Positions 36,703-48,103 of a stretch of 64,000 bases of DNA are shown piece after piece. A model generated the notes under the pieces. That model did not search any database. It had not been told where the DNA came from and worked only from the letters and a program-made list of their open reading frames with translations. Position 1 is the first letter of the stretch; every line of letters begins with the position of its first letter. The stretch comes from Blasia pusilla (Eukaryota; Marchantiophyta; Marchantiopsida; Blasiales), in contig CM114272.1 in NCBI GenBank assembly GCA_050084515.1, forward strand, positions 14,508,001 through 14,572,000, given 5' to 3'. Position numbers and translations under genes: made by a program.

Positions 36703-37404
36703 CTAGGACGAGGGACCTGGATGGAAAGAGCGAAGGAGATCAATTTGGCTTAAACAGGTCAAAGAAGTTGTTGTGGGGAGTGCAGTAGGAGGTGGTATTG
36801 GGTTAGGGATTGAAGGCCCATGCATGGATCGACAATACCACTGATGTCTTTTGATCCCATTAGGAGCAAACTCCTTACCACAAGGTATGCAACGAACCTT
36901 TGGTACAAATGGAGAAGTAGAAGGGTTACAAGGAGAGGAGGTGGGAGGTGCATGAGGTGGTGATGGACGATGATGAGGGGATAAGTAGGTTGGGGAAGGA
37001 GGAGGAGGAAGAGGGGATATTCGGGTAGAATAGATGGGAGTTGGAAGCAAGGGCATAGATGAGATATGTGGGGATGGCAAAATAGAAGGATTCAGTAATA
37101 ATGGATCAAGATTAAGCTCAATAGGACAAGACAAATTGGGGAGAAGAGAAGAATTCGGAAGAAATGCAGCGAGTGTAATGGGTGTATTAGCATCTGGAGG
37201 AAAATGGCGAGATCTACAATGAAGAGGTGAACCAGGGGGAGATGCTACAACTGTAGGAGGGCGTGTAAAACCAAATAAGCGAGTAGATGGAGAATCCAAC
37301 TCCATCTCTGATGACATAGAAGTAAAGGTAGGAAAGTCATCAAAGACAAGGGAAGACATATGAAACGTGGTTTGGAGAAAGCATGAGGATAACGAGAAAA
37401 ACAA
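36703..37404 (-). pseudogene. Non-LTR element N-terminal region with zinc finger
   Basis: 233 residues, proline- and serine-rich (low complexity around ISPLPPPPSPTYLSPHHRP), then VRCIPCGKEFAPNGIKRHQW followed by YCRSMHG. The latter is a C2H2/C2HC-like finger at about residues 170-195. R2- and NeSL-like elements carry such N-terminal fingers for target-DNA binding. The frame closes at 36703; coding resemblance continues in other frames down to about 36100 (ALLFPLERLARDPTNINAWY, then LVLPPRGGRR), with stops. Confidence 0.65.
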
Positions 37405-39533
37405 AAGTAGTGGAATCCGTAAATTCGGTTTAAGGCTACACTGAATTTGCGATTGAAAGTTACTATAAGAAAAATAGAAAAAGAAATTGAAAAGGAAAAG
37501 TGATGTATATGGTATTGGAAGAGGTGGCTCAAGAATATGAATTTCTAATGTCCTTAAGGAGATGGTAAACGTTTGTAGGGGCGAAATAGTAAGGTAAGGA
37601 GTTGAAAGAACAAGGAAGATTTTTGGGAGGAATTGACCTAAAACAAACCCGTAAAAACAATAGGCGCCTAAGAAGAAGGAAGAAAAACTAGAAAATCTAC
37701 TTGTATGAAAAGAACGAGCTCGTCAAGAAGATTGAAACAAGCCCAAATACGTCCAAAACCGACACTCCAAAAGAAAGTTATGAAAGAAATTGGAAACACC
37801 AAAAAAGAGGATGTGAGGAGTAAGTGAGCCACCCACCAATGATTGCTATGAGGGAATGAGTTTGTAATGTTGGGCCCAGTCCAAATCAAAAGATCCAGAA
37901 AATCAAGAGGAATCCCTTAAACCGAAGGTAACCCGGTATCACTCTATAAGGAGAGCACTATGTGTGAAATTGCGTATAGGAATCTATGAGCACATTTAGG
38001 AGAGAAGGAGGTCCAAAGATCCCAAGAACTTTGGAAAACTCTATCTTAAGTGGAAAAAAGAAAACCCCAAAGTTCAAGCTTGAGAAGATGAACACATTGG
38101 GCTTTAGATTGAAAAGATTGGATCACCATGGAAATAGTTACAAGAAAAATTCTAGACGACCCTCTATATCCTCCGCCATAGTCCTCCTCCTCCATAGTCA
38201 TCTCCTCTCTCCCATAATAATATCACTCCGAAAGATATTAGTATTTACAAAACTACCACGTTAGGATGAAACCAATCCAAGGATAAGAATGCGGCCCCAA
38301 TTGAGTATGCATGAAGGGAGGACTTTACGTAGTCGTGGTAGAGGGGGTCTCGATACCGGGCTTGCCGGAGCAAGGTAACCACAGACGTGCTCGGATATAG
38401 TGGTTGTTATCAACCCGACCCATTTATAGTCATGAATGAGTTTTGTGTAAGCTAAATTTTCACACAAACCAAAGTGTTCTCATTCACTTTCGTAGTTCAA
38501 AACATTCTAATGACGAATAGAATCTGTAAGAGTTGTGGAAAAAACCATGGAATAGCCTGAATGTTGAACAATGAACAACGGAGAACTAAAGTTGCAACTT
38601 TCAGATCACACAAAGGAAAATTATAAATCTTATCATGATTACCCTTTTAGCGTAACCAAGATAAGCGGAAGTCTTTATTATACTCAAGGCTGAAAAAAGC
38701 ATAATGTGATTAATAGTGCACTCCAAGTAATAAGGCATCATGCAAAAGTATGAGATGCTCATCTGCTGAATGTTTACATGACATGAGAACAATGTAATGT
38801 AGGATAGATTCGCCCAAAAAATTAGATGTCACTCAAATTAGGATTTGAGTGAAAACACCTTCAATTGGCTGAAAACGAATTGAAAACGTACGCAAAGAAT
38901 CATAAGATTCATATCCTGGAGTACATGTTTGAAAGCTACTACATTGTTGATGTGGAGAGCATGATCTTTGCTTATAATGTGGAGCAAACTTTCAACTACA
39001 TCAAATCAAGCTGGTGGCAGACAACCTCAATGTTTCACATTATTGTTTCATAAAGGTACACTAGCACAGTGTCCTTGGCAACTATATTGTCAATGATATT
39101 TGAAAGAGGCATTTCTTGAAACAACACTCATTGGGCCTTTGTTGTCCCACAAAAATTGACAACCTTGCTTATTGAGACAATGATTTGCAAAACTATTGTA
39201 TGTTTTTTTATGCTCGCCGATGAGAGCTTGACAGCGTGTATTCTGCGCATCATCACATTCACACGGTTAAGCATAGGCCGCTTTATGCGTACGGCTTACG
39301 AGTGCCGCATATAGTGCCGGAATAGTTTTCTTACCAGTTTATACTAACTCTACTTACTTTGGTCTTTTTTTTACTACGAGCGGCTTCTTAGCGTCCCCTG
39401 CGCCTCGTGTTACTGAGGACGAGATTTTTAGATGTGTCTTTGTGTGCGGAAATTGTAAAGCCATTTCTGAGCTCTGGGTCCTTCAAAAAAGTGGTTTATA
39501 TGCGACTCTCACTACGGCCTAACCTGCACACTG
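37405..39533. other. Spacer
   Basis: 37.4-38.2 kb is purine-rich on the plus strand and may include the 5' UTR of the non-LTR element. The rest is unassigned. No credible gene is visible. Confidence 0.45.
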
Positions 39534-39643
39534 TGTGGGCTACACACGTGCTACAATGGCAATTACAATTGGAAGCAATGTTGTAAGGCGGAGCGAATCC
39601 AGAAAGATTGCCTAAGTTCGGATTGTTCTCTGCAACTCAAGAA
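39534..39643 (+). pseudogene. rrn18: Nuclear fragment of mitochondrial small-subunit rRNA (NUMT)
   Basis: The stretch contains GTGGGCTACACACGTGCTAC, the universal 16S/18S-type segment. It then has AAGCAATGTTGTAAGGCGGA and GATTGCCTAAGTTCGGATTG, as in plant mitochondrial rrn18 (plastid rrn16 differs here). It covers only about 110 bases, has several substitutions and stops after CTGCAACTCAAGAA. It is thus a transferred organelle fragment and not an rRNA gene. Confidence 0.88.
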
Positions 39644-41320
39644 TTTTACCCTTTACCAAGGGACCAAGGAGTCCAGAGAAATAAAAACGGCAGGACAAGA
39701 AAAGTTGACAAAAGTTGTTGAAAATGTTGTCGTAATGGGCAAATTTGACCAACAAAAGAAATCAGTTTTCAGCATAAAAATACAAGAACTACCAAGAATA
39801 TATGAATGCAATTAAACTATGACATGGCAAAAAAACATTTCAAAGCTTTAATTGCACTCATAACATCCCATGAGAAGCCTGTATAGTAATAGGGAATGGA
39901 CCAACATGTGAAGGAAATAGAGCATGTTTGAAACATAAAATGAAACAACCGGCCCAAGCCTATGATATAGGTATTGGAGAACAATCTGCTGGGAGCACAA
40001 AAATTGAGTATATCTGATTGAGCTATTAATGCACATTATACATTAATAATAAACCCATAATTTTTTAGTTGATGTGGTGCAATATGGAAAAAAAGGATGG
40101 ATTTTTTTTTGGATTTGCATAACTATGTGCACCGATGTTGTGTGTTATGATAAAATTATTTGAAAACCTGCATGAGGTCAAGTAAGAGAGTAACATTGTA
40201 GGAGAAATTAGTGCTTAAGACAAAGCACATAATGGAATAACAACAAGAGATGAAAATAAATTGCGCAAAAATATCCTCGAGGTAGTTCAATCATAATCAA
40301 TTTAAAACACACTTACGCTTGTTTGGAGATTCAAGGCTTGAGGCTCACACTTACATTCTGATTTGGGGGGGCATTCCCAAAGTTCAAGATAGTGTTCAAA
40401 TTTATCTTGAATGAGGAATGAGTTTTGAATGTTTTCGTTGGGATGCATGAACTTGTGAAGGAAGCGTGACATGTATGTATTGTGGCAGCACGAGGTTAGG
40501 TGGTTGAGCTTGACATGGTTTGCTACTACAATTGGGGTCTAAGTGTCATGTACTTAGTATGAAGTAGATTGGCGTGGACTTGGGTCTAGTGAAGGACAAG
40601 GCCATAACCCAAGGCGTTGGTGAATTGAACCCAAGGATTACCTATGGTGTCTTCAAGGGAGAGCCCAACTCAAGTCACTGAGGAGGTCGACGCAACTAAG
40701 AAGGGGAGTGTCGTGAATAGCTAAGTATATGGTGCCCATGCTAGTGGGGACCTAAGAAGAAAGTCATGATTTCGGATCCAAGGAGGAAAGACCTTGGTGT
40801 GATCCACTAAAATCAAAACCTACTAGCTAGTCACGAGACTAGGAAGGGCGGCAGGACTAATGCTAGGTGAGATAGGAACGTGTCTTGCGACTAGCCTTAG
40901 ATGAGAAAGGGGTGTAGTAATTGAGTGAGACAAAGGCAAGGCAAGCAAGGTTTGAGACTTTGGAGCAAAGCGCCAAGTCAAGGGCAAGAAGCAAGGAACA
41001 CGTGAGTAGTCAAGATGGGCAAGATGCCATGAAACATGGGTCCAAGCTCCAAGATGTATTTGGGGAACCAAGAGTTGTATAAGCCGCAAGAAGCCTCCAC
41101 CAAGTCATCCTGATAGATAAACAGTCAAATGTTGATGCATAGATCGTAAACTACGTTTGGATTAAGGGCCAAAATCAAGGGCATGATGGGTTAAATGGGG
41201 AAGCTGGGTTTCCTTGGAGAACCCAAAAAGTTGAAAAGTACATGTAGGGGGGATCATTATCCCTAACTATCCCTCCCTACCCGCTCAAGTCCTTGAACCC
41301 AGAACTAACCGTGATGCATA
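39644..41320. other. Spacer, possibly old retroelement leader
   Basis: No convincing ORF. From about 40.4 kb the sequence is rich in CAAG/GGCAAGG words and leads directly into the Gypsy protease remnant, so it may be that element's degenerate leader. This cannot be shown by eye. Confidence 0.4.
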
Positions 41321-41321
41321 T

Positions 41322-41370
41322 TTGGTTGTGTTTCAAGTTTGAGCTAGGAACAAACTTGAAACACAGCCAA
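41322..41370. repeat. Inverted repeat 1 (20-base arms)
   Basis: Arms 41322-41341 and 41351-41370 (right arm CAAACTTGAAACACAGCCAA) match with one mismatch around a 9-base loop. Confidence 0.9.
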
Positions 41371-41389
41371 CGCATCTTGAGGAACAAGC

Positions 41390-41418
41390 CATCTCTCCAC
41401 GCTGAGCGTGGAGAGATG
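41390..41418. repeat. Inverted repeat 2 (14-base arms, 1-base centre)
   Basis: CATCTCTCCACGCT, then G, then its exact reverse complement AGCGTGGAGAGATG. Confidence 0.93.
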
Positions 41419-41544
41419 ACTACCCCTCATTCAAAGGTGGTTGAGGAAGTGGCGGACGTACCCTTGGAGAAGGTACTTGAGACATCCTCCACTAAGTCAT
41501 GGCATACTTCGATGGCAAAGTTGGTAGATATGCTAGCTAGGCCA

Positions 41545-41578
41545 GGGATAAAGCAAGCCATATGGCTTGCTTTATCCC
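41545..41578. repeat. Perfect 34-base palindrome
   Basis: GGGATAAAGCAAGCCAT is followed immediately by its exact reverse complement, centred on CATATG. Relative to copies B and E, the right half plus a few bases looks inserted between codons otherwise reading KQAM and VSQ. Confidence 0.95.
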
Positions 41579-42207
41579 ATGCATGGTGTCACAATGTGTA
41601 GTGTTGTTAGATAACCAAACTGGAGTGTTTTTCTTGTTTAGTCTGACATGTATGATGTAACACCCGCAGTGCGTCCTTCTTGATTTGGGAGCGCAGTCCC
41701 TGATGTTGGGGAAGGCGGTGTGTTTGACGTTTGGGTAACGGAAATGCGACATTGAGCCTTGTCCCTTCCAAATACATACCTCTATTGGAGGCATATCACC
41801 CACATAGTATATGACTTGATATGAGATAGCTTGGAGAGTCCACCCAGTGCATGCGACGCATAGTGCTATGGTGCGCACACGTGTGATTACGACACCAAAT
41901 GAGTTGTACGATGTGTTGATGGGGAGTCCTGTGTTATATCCCTTAGGATTCATCCTTGATTTTTGGGAGGAGATGATTTCTTATAGGCCAAGATGGCGAT
42001 TAGGCGATGGATGGATGAGTCAATTGCCTATACAATTTGCAAGGCGAGGTGGTCAACCACGTGATGACACAGTTACCACGTTGGTAACTTTCACAGGTGG
42101 TGTTAGTTGGCCAAGAGAGTTGTTGGAGGGGAACGCAAATGCAGAGACATTCTAGTAGAGGATAGTCCCATGGAGAGACATGCCATGACTGGTGTCTCTT
42201 CCCATAT

Positions 42208-42642
42208 TGTTGCCACCTCTTTGTGAGAAAACAGAAAGTGACGAAATCACTGAAATCTTTACAAAACTTAGAGATTCAAAGTGGCCTAGTCCGTCCGTGC
42301 GCTCACAGAAGAGCTTCGATGGAACCTGAACTGGGAGATAACTCGACATACGAGAATCCGCTACCGCTGCGGCTCCCGACTATTTGACTACTCGGGAAAA
42401 CTAGGGTTTTTACCTATTTTTCTTCGTTTCTATTAATAGAAAAATTTTGCATCAGGGTGCCCCGTACCTTGATGCAATATAGGGTTAGATAAACTTAGTA
42501 ACGCTACTCCTCAAACCACCTACGTCATATTACTATGACTCCTTCGACGTCTAAGTCGGAACCATCAATCTAGGCTTCTCCTCATACAAGGGGGCCGATC
42601 AAATCAATGGTGCTCAGAGGAGTGGATGTTGAGAATCCAACA
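42208..42642 (-). repeat. Copia 3' LTR (435 bp) with polypurine tract
   Basis: On the minus strand the tract ATTGAGGGGGGG (about 42643-42656) precedes TGTTGGATTCTCAACATCC, and the LTR ends GGTGGCAACA. This gives a TGTTG/CAACA terminal inverted repeat. An AT-rich TATTAATAGAAA segment could be the promoter. The Gypsy flank resumes at 42207. Confidence 0.8.
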
Positions 42643-42671
42643 CCCCCCCTCAATATCCACTCTCATGTGGA

Positions 42672-44729
42672 TTACTGTCTTGGACCTATGCCAAGACCCT
42701 TCAGATGTCGGTGAAGCTGATCTCCGCTCAAAGCTTTCTTGAAGATGTCTGCACGGTTATCCTCTGTTGGACAATAGACTAACTTCAAAACCCCTCTCTC
42801 GATCAATTCACAAACAAAGTGATACTGGATCTCTATGTGCTTCGTACGAGCATGAAACACAGGATTATGTGCTATGGCAATGCAACTCTGATTGTCACAC
42901 CACATTACAGTAGCATTTTCTGGTGCTTCTCCTATGTCCTCCAATATCCATCACAACCATATTGCTTCACAAGAAGCATAACAAGCCGCATTGTACTCTG
43001 CCTCGGTAGAAGAAAGAGCCATTGTAGGTTGCTTCTTGCTGACCCATGACACCACACCTGATCCTACCAAGAAGCAATAACCCGAAATTGATCTTCGAGA
43101 ATCTGAATCTCCTGCCCAATCTGAGTCACAAAAACATGTCATTTCCGTCCCTGCTCCATAGGTGATGCCGTACTCGATAGTGCCTTTGATGTACTTCAAA
43201 ACACGCATCCCTGCCTTCCAATGGTTCTCACGAGGCTTAGTTGAGAACCTACTCAACACTCCCATAGCGAAGCTAATGTCTAGTCTAGTGTTACACAAAA
43301 ATATCAAACTGCCTACAAGCTTTCTGTACAACTTTTCATCTACCAATGGTGAAACATCCTCCATCGAGAGTTTCAACTCTACCTCCATTGGCGAGACCAC
43401 TGCCTTACACTCGATCATCCCGAATGCCTTCAAGATTTCTCTAGCATACTTCTGCTGAGAGAGAAAAATAGAATCTCATTGTTGCCAAATTTCTAGCCCT
43501 ATAAAGTAGTGCATAAGACCTAAATCTGACATTTCAAACTCAGATTTCAACACTCCCTTCATTTCCTCGATTTTCTTACTGTGGTCTCCTGTGATGATAA
43601 GATCATCCACATACAGGACTATCAACATATACATCCCATCTTCGCAAAACATATACAAATTTGCTTCTGACGGACTCTTGATGAGACCCTTCTCTAGAAA
43701 GAATGTATCTATTCGTTGATACCATACCCTTGGGGCTTGCTTCAACCCATACAATATTCGATGAAGTAAACAAACTTTCTCTTCTGATCCGGGTGTCTCA
43801 AATCCTGGTGGTTGAGAAACATATACCTCCTCCTTGAAACTCCCGTTCAGAAAGGCAGACTTCACATCGTATTGGTATACAGGCCAACGTCTTGTTCCTG
43901 CAATCGCTAGAATAATTCGAATGGTTGTCATCCTTGCAGTATGAGCAAAAGTCTCATAGTAGTCAAAACCTTCGATTTGTGAGCATCCTTGTGCAACCAA
44001 CCTCGCTTTGAATTTATCCAATGTACCGTCCGACTTGTACTTGGTCTTGTACACCCACTTGGTGCGTATTATCTTCATGTCCTTTGGCTTTTCAACCAAA
44101 GTCCAAGTTTCATTTCTCTGAATAGCGTCCATCTCCATCTGCATGGCCTCTCTCCATTGAGGATGAGCTAGGGCCTCATCCAAGCATGATGGCTCTTCCA
44201 CCTTCAAGACCTCTGTCATCTGGGCCATGTTGACGAGATGTGGAGAAGCTCTATTATGCTCCTCTAGTCTCTTGGATCTCCTTGGATGTGTAACAACTTC
44301 ATCAGTTGCTGGTGGTTCCTTACCATCCAAGAGCTGCTTTATCCACTTAGGGTATGACGACCGTAGTGGAAGAGCAGGTTGCTCTTTGTAATCATCACCA
44401 AATTCTTCTTCTTGATGATCTGGTGTAAACATTGGTGGTGAGCTCTGATGGGTTATCTCTTCGTTTGATGATAATGTGGACGGAACACTGATATCCGTCA
44501 CTTGACGATGTTGTTCGTGGAACACCACATCACGACTCACAAGCATCTTCTTTTCCTCAGGACACCAAAGGCGATAAGCTTTAGACTTATCACTGTATCC
44601 CATAAAGAAGTCTACATACACTCGGGTCATACACTTGACCCCTACTCGGCAACCGCCATATATCCACCGACTTGCTACACATGAAAGAAGTCTACACTCG
44701 TCAAAATCACAACACCCATCTAACACCAC
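42672..44729 (-). pseudogene. Copia integrase end, RT and RNase H
   Basis: One reading frame covers the whole region, with stops only near 43474 and 42948. Copia motifs include FFMGYSDKSKAYRLW (integrase tail), WREAMQMEMDAIQRNETWTL, KTKYKSDGTLDKFKARLVAQ, VYQYDVKSAFLNG, LYGLKQAPRVWY, VLYVDDLIITGDH (YVDD catalytic box), then GSLIFLCNTRLDISFAMG. RNase H has CDSDWAGDSDSRRSISGYCF, ALSSTEAEYNAACYASCEAI, DNQSCIAIAHNPVFHARTKH and IEIQYHF. The domains are colinear with family members, and only the two stops separate the C-terminal half from an open frame. The N-terminal sequence before about 44650 is not Copia-like, marking the truncation. Confidence 0.92.
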
Positions 44730-46559
44730 CTACTACCCGACCCAACACTCTCAATCACACAAAAGAAGTGTGGGAAAAGGGACTCGAATGGGTAACCTGA
44801 ACACGCCCTCCAACCTTCTGCACTGTCAACACTCACTCGTCCATGTGGTGTGGCAACCTCCGCAACACAACACTCTCCTCGACCAACACGTCGATCCTCC
44901 CGTCAACAGATGCGGATAACCCCTCGGCATCATGCACACTGACACTCCAACGTCAACTCTCCCCCGCAAACTGTCGGTGTAACTCACCCACCTTGCCGGA
45001 AGTCAGTTCGGTCTTCCAAAAATAATCTCCCCAAAATCTCACTCTGAAAAATTGCGTACAAGCCCGCTCAACCACATAGCTCTCCTAACTATGTTAGCCA
45101 TTCCACCTCATCCGCTTGCCAACTTGGTAAGCCAATTTTACTTTGACTACGTATGGTCCTACTGTGTTTACCTAGTGCCTTACCACGTCCGGCCTCCACT
45201 TGACTAACTCCCATACTCTAGATCCGTGTACTCCCCATTCTTTGGAGCTACTCAAGTACCATAGTAAACTGTATCTACCAGGTACACATGTACCTCCCCA
45301 CTTCCATGGAGCCTTAATGGCTCCACCTTAGGGACCCCGTTCGGGCATGCGGCCTTATGCGGGGCCCCCTCCCCCCTCCCCCCTTTGCCCAACCCGCCCC
45401 TTGGACTCCCTTTACACACACGCCTGCCCCTTCTCCTCCCTTTGGACGTGCGTGGCCCTTACCTCTATTCCTTCAACTTTGGACTCATAATGACTCCCAA
45501 GACCCTCGCTATCCTTCCGGCCAGGCCTGCCTTCTCACCTTGTTCCAAACCCGTATGTAGCCCGAACCCCTTTCGGCTGCGGCCCTATGTGATTGCCTAC
45601 TGCTCCCGTTCTACAGTCTCCGTCTGACCCTCCCTTCCCGACTAGTTAAGGCACACATCCCTATGGAGCCCCAACACCCTCACCGCTCATGCGCGGCTGC
45701 ACCCAACTTTCCTCGTGACCTCACCTAAAATCGGCCGCACCCTAGCATGTACTCCTACCCAGGCTGTGTACGTACGTATCGGCTAGGCGGCTACGACCTA
45801 ACCTCCTTACTTAACAGCCCCCCGGCGGTTGTAAGACCAAACTGTCTCTTCTCTCTCTTCCCCAGTACACCCGCTCGTGTACACCCGACGGCACACTTCC
45901 CGTTACACCCTGCTGCTCTCTCTCGAGAAGCTGCACCAAAAAAATCTACAACAAATGACCATCGCTTCCGCGCACGGCCTCCCAAACAGAAAATGACAAG
46001 TAAATGCCACATACACGTCTCTAGGGGCTCCCCACCGAGGCAACTCGCTTGCCTACCTGCAAACAATGAAGTCCCACCAGCCCCCTGACATCTTTCTCAT
46101 GTAAAATAAAGAGTAGTAAAAATGGCACACCCGGCCTAAAACTCCACTCCTCAATCTACATCGGCATATTGAGCCTTGTCTATCCTGTGCTATCAAGGAA
46201 TCTGGATGCTAGCACCTTAGTCTTATCTCACACACATACAAGACAGGTACTCCAACGGCCCAACATGAGAAAGATGGCTTGGGAAAGCCATCTTCCTCTC
46301 TTATATAGGGTTGGGAAGACCCAAAAGGCTCTTCCCTTAAAAATAGCTATCCTCTTGGTAACCTACGCGCACAGGTTACCAGGGGTGGGTGAGCTGGTCA
46401 ACAAGTCACCTGGTTGTGAAGACCTCAACAAGAAAGCTGTCAGAAACGACATTCCTGACATAACGGACCTATCCTCAACCTCATCCGACATTGTGGGACA
46501 AAGGTACACTCAAGATAGTCCGTTGGCTCCTACGCCCTATCCACGATAAATCTCGGCCT
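44730..46559. other. C-rich spacer with retroelement leader-like segment
   Basis: Cytosine-rich on the plus strand, without coding similarity that I recognise. 46270-46385 resembles an LTR/leader: an AAGATGGCTT-GGGA-AAGCCATCTT hairpin, a TTATATAGGG TATA-like box at about 46300, then GGTAACCT-N8-AGGTTACC. The last stem-loop is shared with the main Gypsy leader. Confidence 0.5.
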
Positions 46560-48103
46560 ATCGGCTACTCACATGTGACACGACGTATCTGCAAAACATC
46601 CCAAGAAGTCCAAGGGTGTCTCTCCCGATTCCCTTGGTGTTTCGATCTCCTCAGGTCTCGCCCCCAGCCATTGCCTCAACCGTCTGGGTAGGCATGGGGC
46701 TCACCAATGCAACAGCTGTGATCTGTCGCATCCTCAAACGACAATGCTCAACTACTCATAAGCTGAAAATCCATGTCAAGCAGTTCAGCTCCATCACCTG
46801 ACCCAAGACATGACGTCGTGATGCCTCTGATAGTGACAGTACTGCCGTCACTCCTGAGGAAAATCTCATCGCTCGCCCTCATCGGCGTTGGGCTCCACCA
46901 ACCGCTATACTGGTCATCCCAAACCAAGCCAGGACCGGCCTCCTTGAATATATAGGAAGAAAAAAAACTCACAAATATGGGAAAGGCTGCCCGTGGCATG
47001 CCACTCCTATTGACCACAGTCAACGGCGGTCGATCATCGTGCCTCATTGCCTATGATCGACGGCCCGGATCCAATATGGAATCCACCAACAACTAGTAGG
47101 GGCACTCCACTCGCACATATGCCCTCCACAACACCTCGTATGATACCAGGTTGGTCCACCAAAGACAAGGGTGGTGTGCTCTAGAACCTACACTCACCGC
47201 ATCCAAAAACATTGTCGGGCCGATTATGCGCGCACCTTATGAGCACTTGTTACCACGCGGGACCTCTAATCGCCCAAAATCGGCACATTCTCTAGAATGT
47301 ATGCTAGAGAACGGGATTGATGCTCATGTAAGTGTCGCAAGATCCGCATCATCTCCCAAAACAACCGGGACCACGAGTCAGCTAATCCGCTACCCTGTCC
47401 AGCACTCGACTGGCCTTGACACGGCCAACCAGCAATGACCAAGTCTATGGTCCCTACCCACTCCAAGTCTTGCGCCCCTAGCAATAAAATGTCCCTCAGT
47501 TGGGAACTCTGGTAACTTTGGATGGCGGACGCAGGTAACAAGGCGGGAAATCGGAGGCATAACTATGCCACATGATGAAGTGAAGCGCGATTTGCAACAT
47601 TGTCAACCTCCATGTACAGGTACTGCTGCACACGTACTCCAGTCTGCAAAACATCAGCTAAACCAGTGCTAATCCCACCAAAGAGATCTAGCACGCATAT
47701 ACCCTCCTCTGGGATGCACCACACAATCGGGGTGGTGTCCAAAGGGGTCATAGCAGCACTCCTGGCTACCTCGGGTTCCTCTTACCCGTCACACTCTAGT
47801 GCAAACGTCTCACTCCACGCGGTCTGCACATGCTCCGTGGCTAAGCATCGAAGCTCCTCAATCAAGCCCCAAAGCGGCACCTCTCCTCCACGGAATGATG
47901 CGGCTACCATGACACTCCTCTCCATAGAAATGTCAGGAACAGGAGTGTCCTCTGCATGGACATGTCCCTCAATCAAATCACTAGGCCAAGTGATGGCGCT
48001 GCTAAATGCTGCTAAGGTCGCCATCTCTCCTGGCCGTCGCTCGATCATTGCACCTGTGAATCGAACGGGTAAAGAACAAAGTCGTCCATCACTTACATAT
48101 TGA
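46560..48103 (-). pseudogene. Gypsy protease tail and C5 cytosine methyltransferase, second copy
   Basis: The minus strand reads protease tail (RPGEMATLAAFSSAITWPSD, GGEVPLWGLIEELR, EHVQTAWSETFALECDG), then methyltransferase motif I VLDLFGGISTGLADVL (about 47690-47735). Motif IV is VIAGWPCQGQSSAGQGSGLA (about 47395-47430), motif VI YILENVPILGD (about 47270-47300), and then a frame-shifted motif VIII area (SVGSRAH ... WWTNL). The C-terminal PNADEGERMRF and RRHVLGQVMELN lie near 46770-46880. It is colinear with copy B, including the following linker (46560-46760). It keeps CAG where copy B has a TAG stop but has its own stops and frameshifts. Both ends are truncated: no RT lies beyond 46560 and no protease active site beyond 48103. 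Confidence 0.85.

Larger units (their letters stand above)
33819..37404 (-). mobile_element. Non-LTR retrotransposon with restriction-like endonuclease
   Basis: In minus-strand order: N-terminal region with a zinc finger (37404-36703), linker (36700-36100), RT (36054-35450), thumb region (35452-34600), CCHC motif and restriction-like endonuclease (34631-33819). RT first and endonuclease last is the order of the CRE/R2/NeSL-type superfamily, unlike the L1-type elements common in plants, where an APE endonuclease precedes RT. Frameshifts near 36700, 35500 and 34600 show it is decayed. Confidence 0.75.
41321..42207 (+). pseudogene. Diverged Gypsy protease region, interrupted by Copia
   Basis: The readings EEVADVPLEKVLETSSTKSW, LDLGAQSLMLGKAV (active-site DSG altered to DLG), CPFQIHTSIGGI, and NELYDVLMGSPVLYPLGFIL then DFWEEMISYRPRWRLGDG line up with copy B 6797-7470. 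It is clearly a related but separate subfamily. It stops at 42207, where the Copia LTR is inserted after the MERH... segment. Three inverted duplications lie inside it. Confidence 0.8.
42208..44729 (-). mobile_element. Ty1/Copia element, 5'-truncated
   Basis: In minus-strand order: end of integrase, RT, RNase H, polypurine tract and 3' LTR. The 5' LTR, gag, protease and most of integrase are missing. It is inserted in the Gypsy protease remnant, and the 5' side ends in unassigned C-rich sequence. Confidence 0.9.

Noticed and set aside
39200-39420. Possible further organelle or structured RNA sequence next to the rRNA fragment
   Set aside because: No recognisable tRNA or rRNA motif; could not be supported by eye.
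45357-46088. Proline-rich plus-strand ORFs (67-113 residues)
   Set aside because: Composition follows the C-rich DNA; no domain or start evidence.
47600-48103. 167-residue plus-strand ORF
   Set aside because: Antisense shadow of the inverted protease/methyltransferase copy.
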